The notes under the pieces: generated by a model
What the model saw: only the letters and a program-made list of their open reading frames with translations
Databases searched by the model: none
What the model was told of the DNA's origin: nothing
NCBI GenBank assembly: GCA_002050125.1
Contig: MWTA01000087.1
Location: 1-38,066 of the forward strand
Length of the DNA: 38,066 nucleotides
Reading direction: 5' to 3'
From: Anaerolineae bacterium UTCFX2
GTDB taxonomy: Bacteria; Chloroflexota; Anaerolineae; Anaerolineales; UBA4823
Translations under genes and position numbers: made by a program
Part shown: positions 25,632-33,364 of the stretch, piece after piece
Layout: every line of letters begins with the position of its first letter
Numbering within the stretch: position 1 is the first letter of the stretch

Positions 25632-26267
25632 TTGGATCAGACAAGCTCTAAATCCGCCATCCAGCAGCGTCCCACCTTTACCGACCAACTGCGCAGGACT
25701 TTTAAAGGGGTTCTGGACCCCGTCGGCGCGGCTTTGAACCGGTTGGGACTGATGCCCAACACGATGACCCTCCTGGGGTTGGCTGGGAACACCGTCGGCG
25801 CGATCCTGATCGCCCTGGGCTATGTCCAGATTGGCGGGCTGGTCGTACTCCTGATGGGTCCGATCGACGCCCTGGACGGCACGATGGCGCGCCTGCGGGG
25901 CATGGCGGGAAAGTTTGGGGCTTTCGTTGATTCGGTGACTGATCGCTATTCAGAGTTGGTCATTTTTATGGGGTTGTTATATTACTTCACGCAGCAGAAC
26001 AATCGGATTGCGATCCTGTTGGTTTATGTTTCGGCAGCCGGCTCGATTCTAGTCTCTTATATCCGAGCGCGCGGCCAATCCCTCGGATGGGATACCAAAG
26101 TGGGCATCCTGACCCGGGTGGAGCGCTATCTGGTCCTGGCTCCCGCTTTGATCCTCAACTACCCCGTCGTTGGATTATGGATCATCGCTATCTTCTCCAA
26201 CCTTACCGCCATCCAGCGCATCATCGACGTACGCCGGCAGGCGTATCAGGATCTCAGCAAAGAGTAA
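25632..26267 (+). CDS. CDP-alcohol phosphatidyltransferase
   Basis: A 211-residue integral membrane enzyme that exchanges the CMP of CDP-diacylglycerol (or CDP-alcohol) for an alcohol, making phospholipid head groups. The family motif D-x2-D-G-x2-A-R-x8-G-x3-D-x3-D is read in DALDGTMARLRGMAGKFGAFVDSVTDR, here split as DALDGTMAR and GAFVDSVTD. About six hydrophobic helices surround it, and the amphipathic N-terminus (TFTDQLRRTFKGVLDPVGAALNRLG) is typical. The start is a TTG with a weak AGG upstream. The head-group alcohol (inositol phosphate, glycerol phosphate or other) is not determinable. Lgt follows after 21 bases. Confidence 0.92.
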   Translation: MDQTSSKSAIQQRPTFTDQLRRTFKGVLDPVGAALNRLGLMPNTMTLLGLAGNTVGAILIALGYVQIGGLVVLLMGPIDALDGTMARLRGMAGKFGAFVDSVTDRYSELVIFMGLLYYFTQQNNRIAILLVYVSAAGSILVSYIRARGQSLGWDTKVGILTRVERYLVLAPALILNYPVVGLWIIAIFSNLTAIQRIIDVRRQAYQDLSKE

Positions 26268-26288
26268 ACCAGAGCGGAGCGTCAGCAT

Positions 26289-27131
26289 ATGCCAACAGGC
26301 TTTCAAGTCGGACCTTTGTATATCCATTTTTACGGCATCATTTTAATGCTGGGCGCCCTGGCTGGCGCCTGGCTTGCCAGCCGTGAGGCGAAGCGCAAGG
26401 GCTATGATCCAGAAATCGTCATGGATGCGCTGGTGTGGGTGCTGATCGGCGGCATCATCGGCGCAAGGCTCTGGCACGTTTTCACCCCGCCGGCTTCAAT
26501 GACCAGCCAGGGCATCACCGCCTCCTGGTATCTGATGCACCCGCTCGATATCCTGGCTACCTGGCGCGGCGGGCTGGGGCTCCCCGGCGCCGTGCTTGGC
26601 GGTTCGATCGCCCTGCTGCTCTTCTGCCGGCGCAACAAGCACGATTTCCTCGCCCTAGCTGATATTGCCGCCCCCGGGTTGGCTTTGGGTCAGGCAATCG
26701 GCAGATGGGGAAATTTTATCAACCAAGAGGTTTACGGCGCTCCTTCAAACCTGCCCTGGGCGGTAAAGATCGATCCAGCCTATCGTTTGCCGGGCTATGA
26801 AAATATCGCCACCTATCATCCGCTCTTTTTGTACGAATCGCTCTGGAATCTGCTCAACCTGGGGGTGCTGCTCTGGTTAAGCCGCAAATACGCGAATTGG
26901 CTTAAGAAAGGCGACCTGCTGCTGGTATATCTGATTATCTATCCCCTGGGTCGCTTTCTGCTCGAATTTCTGCGCCTGGACCCATCGCGGGTCGGTCCGG
27001 TCAACATCAACCAGCTGCTTATGGGGCTGGTCGCGCTGGCTGCCGCGGGAGGGCTGGCTTGGCGGCATCTGCACAAGCCGCCGGCAGAGCCCGAAACGGA
27101 CGAACCTGCGGCGGAAGAGCCGGAGCCGTAA
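26289..27131 (+). CDS. lgt: Prolipoprotein diacylglyceryl transferase
   Basis: A 280-residue membrane enzyme that moves diacylglycerol from phosphatidylglycerol to the lipobox Cys of prelipoproteins; the window encodes at least two such lipoproteins. About seven hydrophobic segments are seen. The Lgt signature GRWGNFINQEVYG is at 138-150 with its catalytic-region Arg, and GRFLLEFLRLD is the second conserved Arg site. The segment that contains an essential His in the E. coli enzyme reads TWRGGLGLPG here without His, as in many non-proteobacterial Lgt. The tail is Glu/Pro-rich. It sits between a phospholipid synthase and an ABC exporter, 9 bases before the ATPase gene. Confidence 0.95.
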   Translation: MPTGFQVGPLYIHFYGIILMLGALAGAWLASREAKRKGYDPEIVMDALVWVLIGGIIGARLWHVFTPPASMTSQGITASWYLMHPLDILATWRGGLGLPGAVLGGSIALLLFCRRNKHDFLALADIAAPGLALGQAIGRWGNFINQEVYGAPSNLPWAVKIDPAYRLPGYENIATYHPLFLYESLWNLLNLGVLLWLSRKYANWLKKGDLLLVYLIIYPLGRFLLEFLRLDPSRVGPVNINQLLMGLVALAAAGGLAWRHLHKPPAEPETDEPAAEEPEP

Positions 27132-27140
27132 AGCTCTCCG

Positions 27141-28082
27141 ATGATCTGTACCGAGGATCTTAGCAAAAAATTTGACGAGTTTCAAGCCGTCGATGCAGTA
27201 AGTCTCGACATCCCCGATGGCCGCGTTTTAGCGCTGCTCGGTCCCAACGGCGCGGGGAAGACCACCACCGTTCGTATGCTTTCTTCTATTCTGATCCCCA
27301 GCCGCGGGCGGGCATGGGTGGCTGGTTTCGACACGGTGATCCAGGCGGCGCAGGTGCGCGCCTGCGTCGGCGTCTTGACCGAGAACCACGGTCTGTACAA
27401 CCGCATGCCGGCGGGCGAATATTTGAATTTCTTTGGGCAGCTTTACGGTTTGGATGCTCAGCAGCGCCAGGCTCAGGCGAACAAACTGCTGGAACATTTC
27501 GGGCTGGCGCCCAATGTGCGCCAGCCAATCGGCGAATTCTCGAAAGGCATGCGCCAGAAACTGGCTCTGGCGCGCGCGCTGCTCCACAATCCGCCCGTCC
27601 TGCTCCTGGATGAGCCCACCTCAGCCATGGACCCGGAGAGCGCCCGCCTGGTGCGCGACGCGATCCGCACCCTGCGCTCAGAAGAGCGCACGATCGTCAT
27701 CTGCACCCACAACCTGGCTGAAGCCGAGGAGTTGGCAGACCAGATCGCGATCATCCGCCAGGGGCGCATTATCGCCAACGGTTCGCCGCAAGAGCTTAAG
27801 ATGCGCATGTTGGGCGCGGCAGAATATGAGATCAGGCTGGCAGTGCACCTCAACGGCGCCCGCCCCAGCCTGCCTGAGGGCGTCAGGCTCACCGCCAGCG
27901 GGTCGGATTGGCTGCGCTTTCAAACCGGCAACCCGCTCAATAGCAACCCTCTGGTGTTGAAATATCTGGTCGAACAAGGTCTGCCGATCGTCAGTCTACA
28001 GGAAGTGCCGCGCAGCCTGGAACAGGTCTACTTGCAGGCGATCAGCGCAGCCGAAATGGAGCAGGGAGCGCGTGTTCGATAA
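27141..28082 (+). CDS. ABC-2 exporter ATPase
   Basis: A 313-residue ABC ATPase of the NatA/CcmA-like exporter class. Walker A GPNGAGKTTT is near residue 36, signature FSKGMRQKLALARAL, Walker B VLLLDEPTSAMD and H-loop ICTHNLAEAEEL. A C-terminal region of about 90 residues (YEIRLAVHLNGARPSL onward) is the domain common in this class. The permease gene overlaps its last 11 bases with a GTG start, so translation is coupled. The substrate is unknown; relatives export sodium, antibiotics or lipids. Confidence 0.93.
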   Translation: MICTEDLSKKFDEFQAVDAVSLDIPDGRVLALLGPNGAGKTTTVRMLSSILIPSRGRAWVAGFDTVIQAAQVRACVGVLTENHGLYNRMPAGEYLNFFGQLYGLDAQQRQAQANKLLEHFGLAPNVRQPIGEFSKGMRQKLALARALLHNPPVLLLDEPTSAMDPESARLVRDAIRTLRSEERTIVICTHNLAEAEELADQIAIIRQGRIIANGSPQELKMRMLGAAEYEIRLAVHLNGARPSLPEGVRLTASGSDWLRFQTGNPLNSNPLVLKYLVEQGLPIVSLQEVPRSLEQVYLQAISAAEMEQGARVR

Positions 28083-29493
28083 CCTGCGGCTGGCATGGGT
28101 GATCACTCGCCGGGAAGTGCGCGACACGTTTCGCGACTGGCGCATTATCTTCCCGATCATCGTGTTAACGCTGGTCTTCCCAGCGTTGATGAACTTCACC
28201 GCCCGCCAGGCGATCAATTTCGTCGAACAGTATAACGCTCCGCTCATCGCCGAGCGTATGATCCCCTTCTTACTGATGATCGTGGGATTCTTCCCGATTT
28301 CGGTCTCGCTGGTGATCGCCCTCGAAAGTTTCGTCGGAGAGAAGGAGCGCCGCAGCATCGAACCGCTGCTCTGTTCGCCGTTGAGCGACAGCCAGATTTA
28401 TCTGGGGAAACTGCTCGCCGCGATGATACCGCCGCTGGCGGCAAGCTATATGGGCATCTGCGTCTATCTGATCGGGCTCTACCTGCAGGTGGGCTGGACT
28501 CCGAAACCAATCCTGCTGGTTCAAATTATCACCCTGACCACCGTTCAAGCGATCCTGATGGTCAGCGGCGCGGTGGTCGTCTCCTCCCAGACGACTTCAG
28601 TGCGAGCTGCGAATCTGCTGGCTTCATTTATCATTATCCCAATGGCGTTTCTAATCCAGGGCGAATCGATCATCATGTTCTGGGCACGCTATAACATTTT
28701 GTGGTGGGCGATCCTCGGTCAAGCGCTCATCGCCGGGCTGCTCATCCGCACCGGTCTGGCATATTTCAACCGCGAAGAGATGCTCGGCCGCGAGCTGGAC
28801 GTGCTCAATTTTCGCTGGGCGGGCAAACGAGTCGTGCAGAGCTTTCAGGGACAGGCACTCTCGATCCTCGATTGGTACCGCACGGAACTGCCCGTCACGC
28901 TGCTGCAGCTCAAGCTCCCTATCGCGGTCTCGGCAATTGGGCTTGTGGTCGGGGTCACCGCGGGGACAAGCCTGGCTAAGGAATTCCCCATCCCGGCTGA
29001 ATTATTGTCCTTTAGCTTGCTCAAGCAAGGCTTTGTCGAAGGCCTCGAGATGATCAAGTTCTATTCCCCCGCCGGTGTAGGGGTGGTCTGGTTTCACAAT
29101 CTGCGCGCGGTTCTGATCGCCACCCTGCTGGGCACGTTTTCCTTCGGCGTGCTCGGTTTGTTGACCCTGATGCTGCCGATGGTCATCATCGGCTATATCA
29201 GCGCGAATATCGCGCTGGCGGGTAACTCGCCGCTGCTCTTTCTAGCGGCGTTGGTGCTGCCACATGGAATTTTTGAAATCCCGGCGATCCTGCTGGCAAG
29301 CGCCTCGATTTTGAACCTGGGCGCAACGCTGACCGCGCCAGCGCACGGCAAGACCATTGGAGAAGCCTGGCTGATCTCGCTCGCGAAATGGGCGCGGATG
29401 ATGGTGGGGCTGGTGCTGCCCCTGTTTCTGCTGGCAGCCCTGGTGGAAGTCTTCATCACACCCCTGGTAGCCGTGAGGCTCCTGGGCAGGTAA
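28072..29493 (+). CDS. ABC-2 permease fused to SpoIIM-like membrane domain
   Basis: A 473-residue membrane protein with two parts. Residues 1 to about 250 are an ABC-2 permease with six hydrophobic helices, and SFVGEKERRSIEPLLCSPLSDSQIYLGK is the canonical coupling segment. After a soluble stretch (about 250-280), residues about 285-470 look like the stage II sporulation protein M (DUF95) domain: VWFHNLRAVLIATLLGTFSFGVLGLL and LPHGIFEIPAILLASASILNLG are its hallmarks. SpoIIM is normally a separate protein, and here it follows the permease in one chain. It begins at GTG inside the ATPase gene. No sporulation genes are present, so the domain probably does another membrane-remodelling or transport job (inference). 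Confidence 0.88.
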   Translation: MFDNLRLAWVITRREVRDTFRDWRIIFPIIVLTLVFPALMNFTARQAINFVEQYNAPLIAERMIPFLLMIVGFFPISVSLVIALESFVGEKERRSIEPLLCSPLSDSQIYLGKLLAAMIPPLAASYMGICVYLIGLYLQVGWTPKPILLVQIITLTTVQAILMVSGAVVVSSQTTSVRAANLLASFIIIPMAFLIQGESIIMFWARYNILWWAILGQALIAGLLIRTGLAYFNREEMLGRELDVLNFRWAGKRVVQSFQGQALSILDWYRTELPVTLLQLKLPIAVSAIGLVVGVTAGTSLAKEFPIPAELLSFSLLKQGFVEGLEMIKFYSPAGVGVVWFHNLRAVLIATLLGTFSFGVLGLLTLMLPMVIIGYISANIALAGNSPLLFLAALVLPHGIFEIPAILLASASILNLGATLTAPAHGKTIGEAWLISLAKWARMMVGLVLPLFLLAALVEVFITPLVAVRLLGR

Positions 29494-29521
29494 AAGCTGC
29501 GGCGGGGGCGATCGCCATATC

Positions 29522-29540
29522 CGCCTTAGAGAAGGCGTTT
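29522..29540 (+). terminator. Short hairpin after the ABC/SpoIIM gene
   Basis: CGCCTT-AGAG-AAGGCG (29522-29537) then TTT, 28 bases after the permease stop and before the convergent asd gene. The tail is weak. Confidence 0.5.
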
Positions 29541-29599
29541 CAAATCCCAAAGCGGCTTGGCCCTGCGGGCAAAAACCGGATCGGGTCAGCGAATAACCG

Positions 29600-30679
29600 T
29601 TAGGGGATAAAACCCTGTTCCACCAATAATTCCGCGTTGTAGAGCGAGCCTCCCGCCGCGCCGCGAATCGTGTTGTGCGAGAGGATGACCATTTTATAAT
29701 CAAAAATTGGGTCGGGGCGCAGACGCCCCACCGAGGTCGTCATCCCATTTCCAGCCATAATGTCCAATCGGGGTTGGGGTCGGTCCGGTTCAGCCCTTAA
29801 ATGAATAACCGCTTTTGGCGCAGATGGCAAATCCCGGCTTATTGCGGGCGCCAAAAAATTCCTCATTGCCTCGGCTACTTCGCTGAGCGTTCCAGGCTGT
29901 TGTAATTCAACGCTGAGACACACCAAGTGTCCCTCCGGCACCGGCACCCGGTTGGCGTGAGCGGAGATGTCGAAATTTGCGAGTTCCAGGCTCTCATTCT
30001 GAAGCGTTCCTAACATCTTCCGCGGTTCCCATTCCATGTTCCCTTCTTCATTCTCATAAATATACGGAACGACATTCCCCAAGATGTCCACGGAGGATAC
30101 CCCCGGATAACCGGCGCCTGAAACGGCTTGCATCGAGACGATGAAAACCCGTTTTAAACCAAAGCTCTCGAGCAAAGGTTTTAACGTAATGGTCAGCCCG
30201 GTGATCGTGCAGTTGGGGTTGGTAATGATGTACCCGAGCCAATCCCTGGTTTGCTTCTGTTTGAGCACAATTTGGGTATGCTCAGGATTTACTTCGGGCA
30301 ATAACAGCGGCACATCGGGTTCTCTCCTGAATGCGGAGGCATTAGAACAGACCGCGATTCCACTTTGAGCGTACAACGGCTCCGCTTCACGCGCGGCAGA
30401 AGCGGGCAGCGCGGAAAAAACCAGGGGAGCATCGATTTTCATCGGAGTGGTTGGCACAACAGTTAAATCTCTTGCCCACTCCGGCATCGGGTTCGCGAGG
30501 ATCCAATGACAGGCATCTGCGTATTTCTGACCCACGGCGCGGTCCGAACCAGTCAGCGCGACTACTTGGAACCATGGATGGTTGTCCAATAAACTGACAA
30601 AGCGTTGTCCAACCGCGCCGGTTGCGCCTAAAACGGCGACGGGTATGCGCTTACGTTTTGGGAATTTTTGTTTTTCCAT
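29600..30679 (-). CDS. asd: Aspartate-semialdehyde dehydrogenase
   Basis: A 359-residue NADP-dependent enzyme that reduces aspartyl phosphate to aspartate semialdehyde on the path to lysine, threonine and methionine. The nucleotide motif GATGAVGQRF is at 18-27, catalytic Cys157 is in ITNPNCTITGL and the base His251 is in ISAHANRVPVPEGH. The long NVVPYIYENEEGNMEWEPRKM segment and the length place it with the archaeal/fungal-type branch rather than the classical E. coli type. GGAGG lies 5 bases before the ATG. It is downstream of the HNH nuclease on the same strand, separated by a large hairpin, and has no amino acid biosynthesis neighbours. Confidence 0.94.
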   Translation of the reverse strand: MEKQKFPKRKRIPVAVLGATGAVGQRFVSLLDNHPWFQVVALTGSDRAVGQKYADACHWILANPMPEWARDLTVVPTTPMKIDAPLVFSALPASAAREAEPLYAQSGIAVCSNASAFRREPDVPLLLPEVNPEHTQIVLKQKQTRDWLGYIITNPNCTITGLTITLKPLLESFGLKRVFIVSMQAVSGAGYPGVSSVDILGNVVPYIYENEEGNMEWEPRKMLGTLQNESLELANFDISAHANRVPVPEGHLVCLSVELQQPGTLSEVAEAMRNFLAPAISRDLPSAPKAVIHLRAEPDRPQPRLDIMAGNGMTTSVGRLRPDPIFDYKMVILSHNTIRGAAGGSLYNAELLVEQGFIP

Positions 30680-30761
30680 AATTCCTCCAGGATCATACTT
30701 TTAATAGTCTTGGACGCGGATCGGGCAGATTGAGCTTTTTAGATTGCGCTTTAATAAACGA

Positions 30762-30804
30762 ACGTGAGTTCGAGTTTGGCTGTCAGCCTGTCCCGAACTC
30801 ACGT
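30762..30804 (-). terminator. Large hairpin after the HNH gene
   Basis: An 11-bp perfect stem (30762-30772 / 30794-30804) encloses an inner GGCT/AGCC stem (30778-30788). In the minus direction TCGTTTATTAAAG follows. It lies 22 bases after the HNH stop and probably ends that transcript before asd. Confidence 0.7.
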
Positions 30805-30825
30805 CAGATCAGTTCGGAGTTGCCG

Positions 30826-31329
30826 CTACCAGCCCTCGATAAAGGGCAGCCACTCCATGTTATCAGTCAAGTGGCGAGCAAACAGGTATCGAGCCGACGA
30901 GGGCGGTTCCTGGGGCGCGTGCAGCAGCCGCATATGAGCCTGTTCATCCGTCCGCCCGCCCTTGCAGTGATTGCAAGCCGGGCAGGCTGCCACGAGGTTC
31001 TGCCAGGAATGCGACCCGCCCAGTCGCCGCGGGATCACGTGATCGATCGTCAGGTTGGGCAGCCGCTGTCCGCAATACTGGCAGGTGTAATTATCCCGCC
31101 GCAAGATTTCGCGTTTTGTCAGGCGGATTGTGGGGCGGGGACGCTTGATCATCCGATCGAGGCGGATCACTGAAGGCTTGGGAAAGGTTCTTTTCACCGT
31201 ATGTACTTCGCCGCGTCCGTTCAATACCAGGCTGGCTTTTCCGTTCAGGATCAGCCCCAGCGCCCGGCGCGTGCTGCAGATGTTGATCGGCTCGAAATTC
31301 GCATTGAGAAGCAGAACCGGCTCGTACAT
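30826..31329 (-). CDS. HNH endonuclease family protein
   Basis: A 167-residue protein with a central HNH nuclease domain. The zinc knuckle CQYCG and later CPACNHCKG frame the nuclease core DHVIPRRLGGSHSWQNLVAACPACN, where the first His follows Asp and Asn is in WQNLV. The N-terminus (MYEPVLLLNANFEPINICSTRRALGLILNGKASLV) is typical of a widespread stand-alone HNH family of unknown cellular role, often found in Cyanobacteria, Chloroflexota and Actinobacteria. The frame opens 16 codons earlier, but the ATG at 31329 has AGGA upstream and a TATAAT at a proper distance. Nothing around it suggests restriction, phage or an intron. Confidence 0.9.
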   Translation of the reverse strand: MYEPVLLLNANFEPINICSTRRALGLILNGKASLVLNGRGEVHTVKRTFPKPSVIRLDRMIKRPRPTIRLTKREILRRDNYTCQYCGQRLPNLTIDHVIPRRLGGSHSWQNLVAACPACNHCKGGRTDEQAHMRLLHAPQEPPSSARYLFARHLTDNMEWLPFIEGW

Positions 31330-31351
31330 AAGGTCCTCGCAAACTTTCGGA

Positions 31352-31357
31352 ATTATA
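31352..31357 (-). promoter_or_regulatory. -10 element of the HNH gene
   Basis: A minus-strand TATAAT 22 bases before the ATG at 31329, divergent from the promoter at 31430. Confidence 0.55.
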
Positions 31358-31429
31358 GCACGGCTATCGGCATTCAAGATTAAGGAGAATTATCTATCGC
31401 TAAATCTGCCATGAAACTTGAAAATCCTT

Positions 31430-31435
31430 TATAAT
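31430..31435 (+). promoter_or_regulatory. -10 element of the PH-like protein gene, near-leaderless
   Basis: TATAAT followed by 8 bases and the ATG at 31444; CTGCCA 18 bases upstream is a 4-of-6 match to a -35. Confidence 0.55.
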
Positions 31436-31443
31436 CTCGAATC

Positions 31444-31962
31444 ATGGAAAATGAGGTCGCCGAGCCGCGTGAGTATCGCCCGGAGCGGCTGCCCAGGCGC
31501 GGCGAATGGATCGCCTGGAGCTTTTCAATAACCACTCTGGCAGTGTGGGTCATCCTGGCGCTGCTGGAAAAGCCGGTCTTTGTCAGTTTCAAACTGTTAG
31601 CCGGCACGCTGCTGCTCGCTGCCCTGGCTATCAGCCTGGGGAATTGGATGGACCGCCGCACCCTCTTGCGCGTTGAGCCGCAAGGGCTCCATTTCGAAAA
31701 CGGGCTGCGTAAAATCAGCCTGCCCCGGGAGGAGATCCGCGCGGTCGAAGTCTATCCATCCAATTTGGGAGATAAAGTGCGCGTGCTGGGCAGTCAGAGC
31801 AGTTTTAACTTTCGGACGTTGGGCGAGGTCCGCCTGCGGGGCGACCTGAAAGGCAGGATGGGCTTCTCGGACGGCGAGCAGGTTTTGCGTCAGGTCTTGC
31901 GCATGGCTCATCTGAAGGAAGTCCGTCAAAGCGGAGGAGTCTATTATTATTCACGCGAGTGA
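31444..31962 (+). CDS. Two-TM protein with PH-like C-terminal domain
   Basis: A 172-residue membrane protein of unknown function. Two hydrophobic segments (about 23-42 and 48-66: TTLAVWVILALL, LAGTLLLAALAISLG) are followed by a cytoplasmic beta-rich domain. That domain (LRVEPQGLHFENGLRKISLPREEIRAVEVYPS) has the pattern of small bacterial PH-like domains. No ribosome-binding tract is seen, and a TATAAT lies 8 bases before the ATG, suggesting a leaderless start. It is divergent from the HNH gene and followed by a good terminator, so it is transcribed alone. Confidence 0.75.
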   Translation: MENEVAEPREYRPERLPRRGEWIAWSFSITTLAVWVILALLEKPVFVSFKLLAGTLLLAALAISLGNWMDRRTLLRVEPQGLHFENGLRKISLPREEIRAVEVYPSNLGDKVRVLGSQSSFNFRTLGEVRLRGDLKGRMGFSDGEQVLRQVLRMAHLKEVRQSGGVYYYSRE

Positions 31963-31987
31963 ACCCTACTCTGCCGGCGAGGTTGGC

Positions 31988-32013
31988 GCGCCCTCCCGCA
32001 GAGGGCGCTTTTT
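31988..32013 (+). terminator. Intrinsic terminator before tyrS
   Basis: GCGCCCTC-CCGCA-GAGGGCGC (31988-32008) followed by TTTTT, 25 bases after the PH-like gene. Confidence 0.92.
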
Positions 32014-32065
32014 ATTGCAGAATTGATCGCAGGAACGCCATTCAGGATACCAGCTAAGGAGGCTT

Positions 32066-33298
32066 ATGTCAGACAAGCCAGATACCATGACAATCGACGA
32101 ACAGGTCGAATATCTGATGCAAGGCACAGAATACGGAGATGACGCGCTCCGCGAGGCGATGGCGCAAGAGCTGCGCGCGCGCCTGATAGAAGCCCAGGGG
32201 GAAAACCGACCGTTGCGCGTCTATGCCGGCTTTGACCCGCGCACCAGCGACCTGCACCTGGGGCACACCGTTCCCATGCGCAAGCTCCGGCAATTCCAGG
32301 AGTTGGGTCATGAAGTAACCTTCCTGGTCGGCAATTACACCTCGCTGATCGGCGACCCGTCCGACAAAGACCGCCTGCGCCCGCAGCTCACCCCGGACGA
32401 AGTGGAGCACAACGCCCGCACTTATGCCGAGCAGGCTTATAAGATTATGGATCGCGATAAGACGTTGATCCGCTACAATGCCACATGGCTTTCGAAGCTG
32501 AATTTCGCCGAGTTGATCCAACTTGCCTCAAACTTTACCCTCCAGCAGTTCGTCTCGCGCGAGAATTTCCGCCTGCGCTGGGAGAAGGGCGACCCGATCT
32601 ACCTGCACGAGACTTTTTACGCCATCATGCAGGGCTACGACGCCTACGCGATGCACTCCGACGTGCAGGTTGGCGGCACCGATCAGCTTTTCAACATCAT
32701 CACCGCCGCGCGCAAGCTCATGACGTCCCTGGGCGATAAGCCGAACATCGGGGTCATTCTGGGCATCCTGCCAGGCACCGACGGCGAGATCAAAATGTCC
32801 AAGTCGCTCGGCAATCACATCCCGCTGTTGTCCGATCCGGAGGACATGTACGGCAAAGTGATGAGCGTCCCCGATAAGGCGATGGGTCAGTACTTCCGCC
32901 TGGTCACGCGCTGGACGCCGCCGCAGATCCACAAAATCGAGAGCGGATTAAGCGAAGGTCGGCTGCACCCGCGCGATGTCAAAATGCAGTTGGCGCGTGA
33001 GATCGTCTCGATCTATTACTCGCCCGCGCAAGCCTCCCAGGCTGAGGCTGAGTTCGTGCGCGTCTTCCAGCAGGGCGACCTGCCGGACGAGATGCCCCAA
33101 TTTCAACTCAAGGACGGGCTGACGGTGCTGGAGGTGCTGGTGGATTCTGGGCTGGTGAGCAGCAAAAGCGAAGGGCGGCGCTTGCTCAGCCAGAACGCAG
33201 TCCGGCTTGACGGCGCTCTGCTCAAAGAACCGCACCAGGTTTTCCCGGGTCCGGGCGTGCTGCAGGTTGGCAGACGCCGCTATCTGCGCGTGCTTTGA
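32066..33298 (+). CDS. tyrS: Tyrosyl-tRNA synthetase
   Basis: A 410-residue class I synthetase charging tRNA(Tyr). The HIGH-type motif is HLGH at 64-67 (RTSDLHLGHTVPMRKLRQFQ), the tyrosine-site QVGGTDQLFN is at about 201-210 and KMSKS at 243-247. A C-terminal S4 RNA-binding domain (about 345-405) includes LVSSKSEGRRLLSQNAVRLDG. The sequence resembles the TyrZ/TyrRS2 branch more than E. coli TyrS (motif-based impression). AAGGAGG lies 4 bases before the ATG. The short 5' region has no T-box. Flanked by terminators on both sides, it is a single-gene unit. Confidence 0.96.
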   Translation: MSDKPDTMTIDEQVEYLMQGTEYGDDALREAMAQELRARLIEAQGENRPLRVYAGFDPRTSDLHLGHTVPMRKLRQFQELGHEVTFLVGNYTSLIGDPSDKDRLRPQLTPDEVEHNARTYAEQAYKIMDRDKTLIRYNATWLSKLNFAELIQLASNFTLQQFVSRENFRLRWEKGDPIYLHETFYAIMQGYDAYAMHSDVQVGGTDQLFNIITAARKLMTSLGDKPNIGVILGILPGTDGEIKMSKSLGNHIPLLSDPEDMYGKVMSVPDKAMGQYFRLVTRWTPPQIHKIESGLSEGRLHPRDVKMQLAREIVSIYYSPAQASQAEAEFVRVFQQGDLPDEMPQFQLKDGLTVLEVLVDSGLVSSKSEGRRLLSQNAVRLDGALLKEPHQVFPGPGVLQVGRRRYLRVL

Positions 33299-33324
33299 TC
33301 TCAGACCACATCGAACCAGAAACG

Positions 33325-33358
33325 AAACCCGCAGAATTTGGAAATTTCTGCGGGTTTT
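33325..33358. terminator. Bidirectional terminator between tyrS and the SEDS-PBP gene
   Basis: A 12-bp stem (AAACCCGCAGAA 33325-33336 / TTCTGCGGGTTT 33346-33357) with a 9-base loop and T on both exits. It serves the convergent ends of tyrS (+) and the fusion gene (-). Confidence 0.92.
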
Positions 33359-33364
33359 CGATCA

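Noticed and set aside
30826-31329. HNH gene as homing endonuclease or restriction enzyme
   Set aside because: No intron, intein, methyltransferase or phage context; the N-terminal extension fits the common stand-alone HNH family.
32014-32065. T-box riboswitch before tyrS
   Set aside because: Only about 50 bases lie between the upstream terminator and the start, with no T-box sequence or specifier stem.
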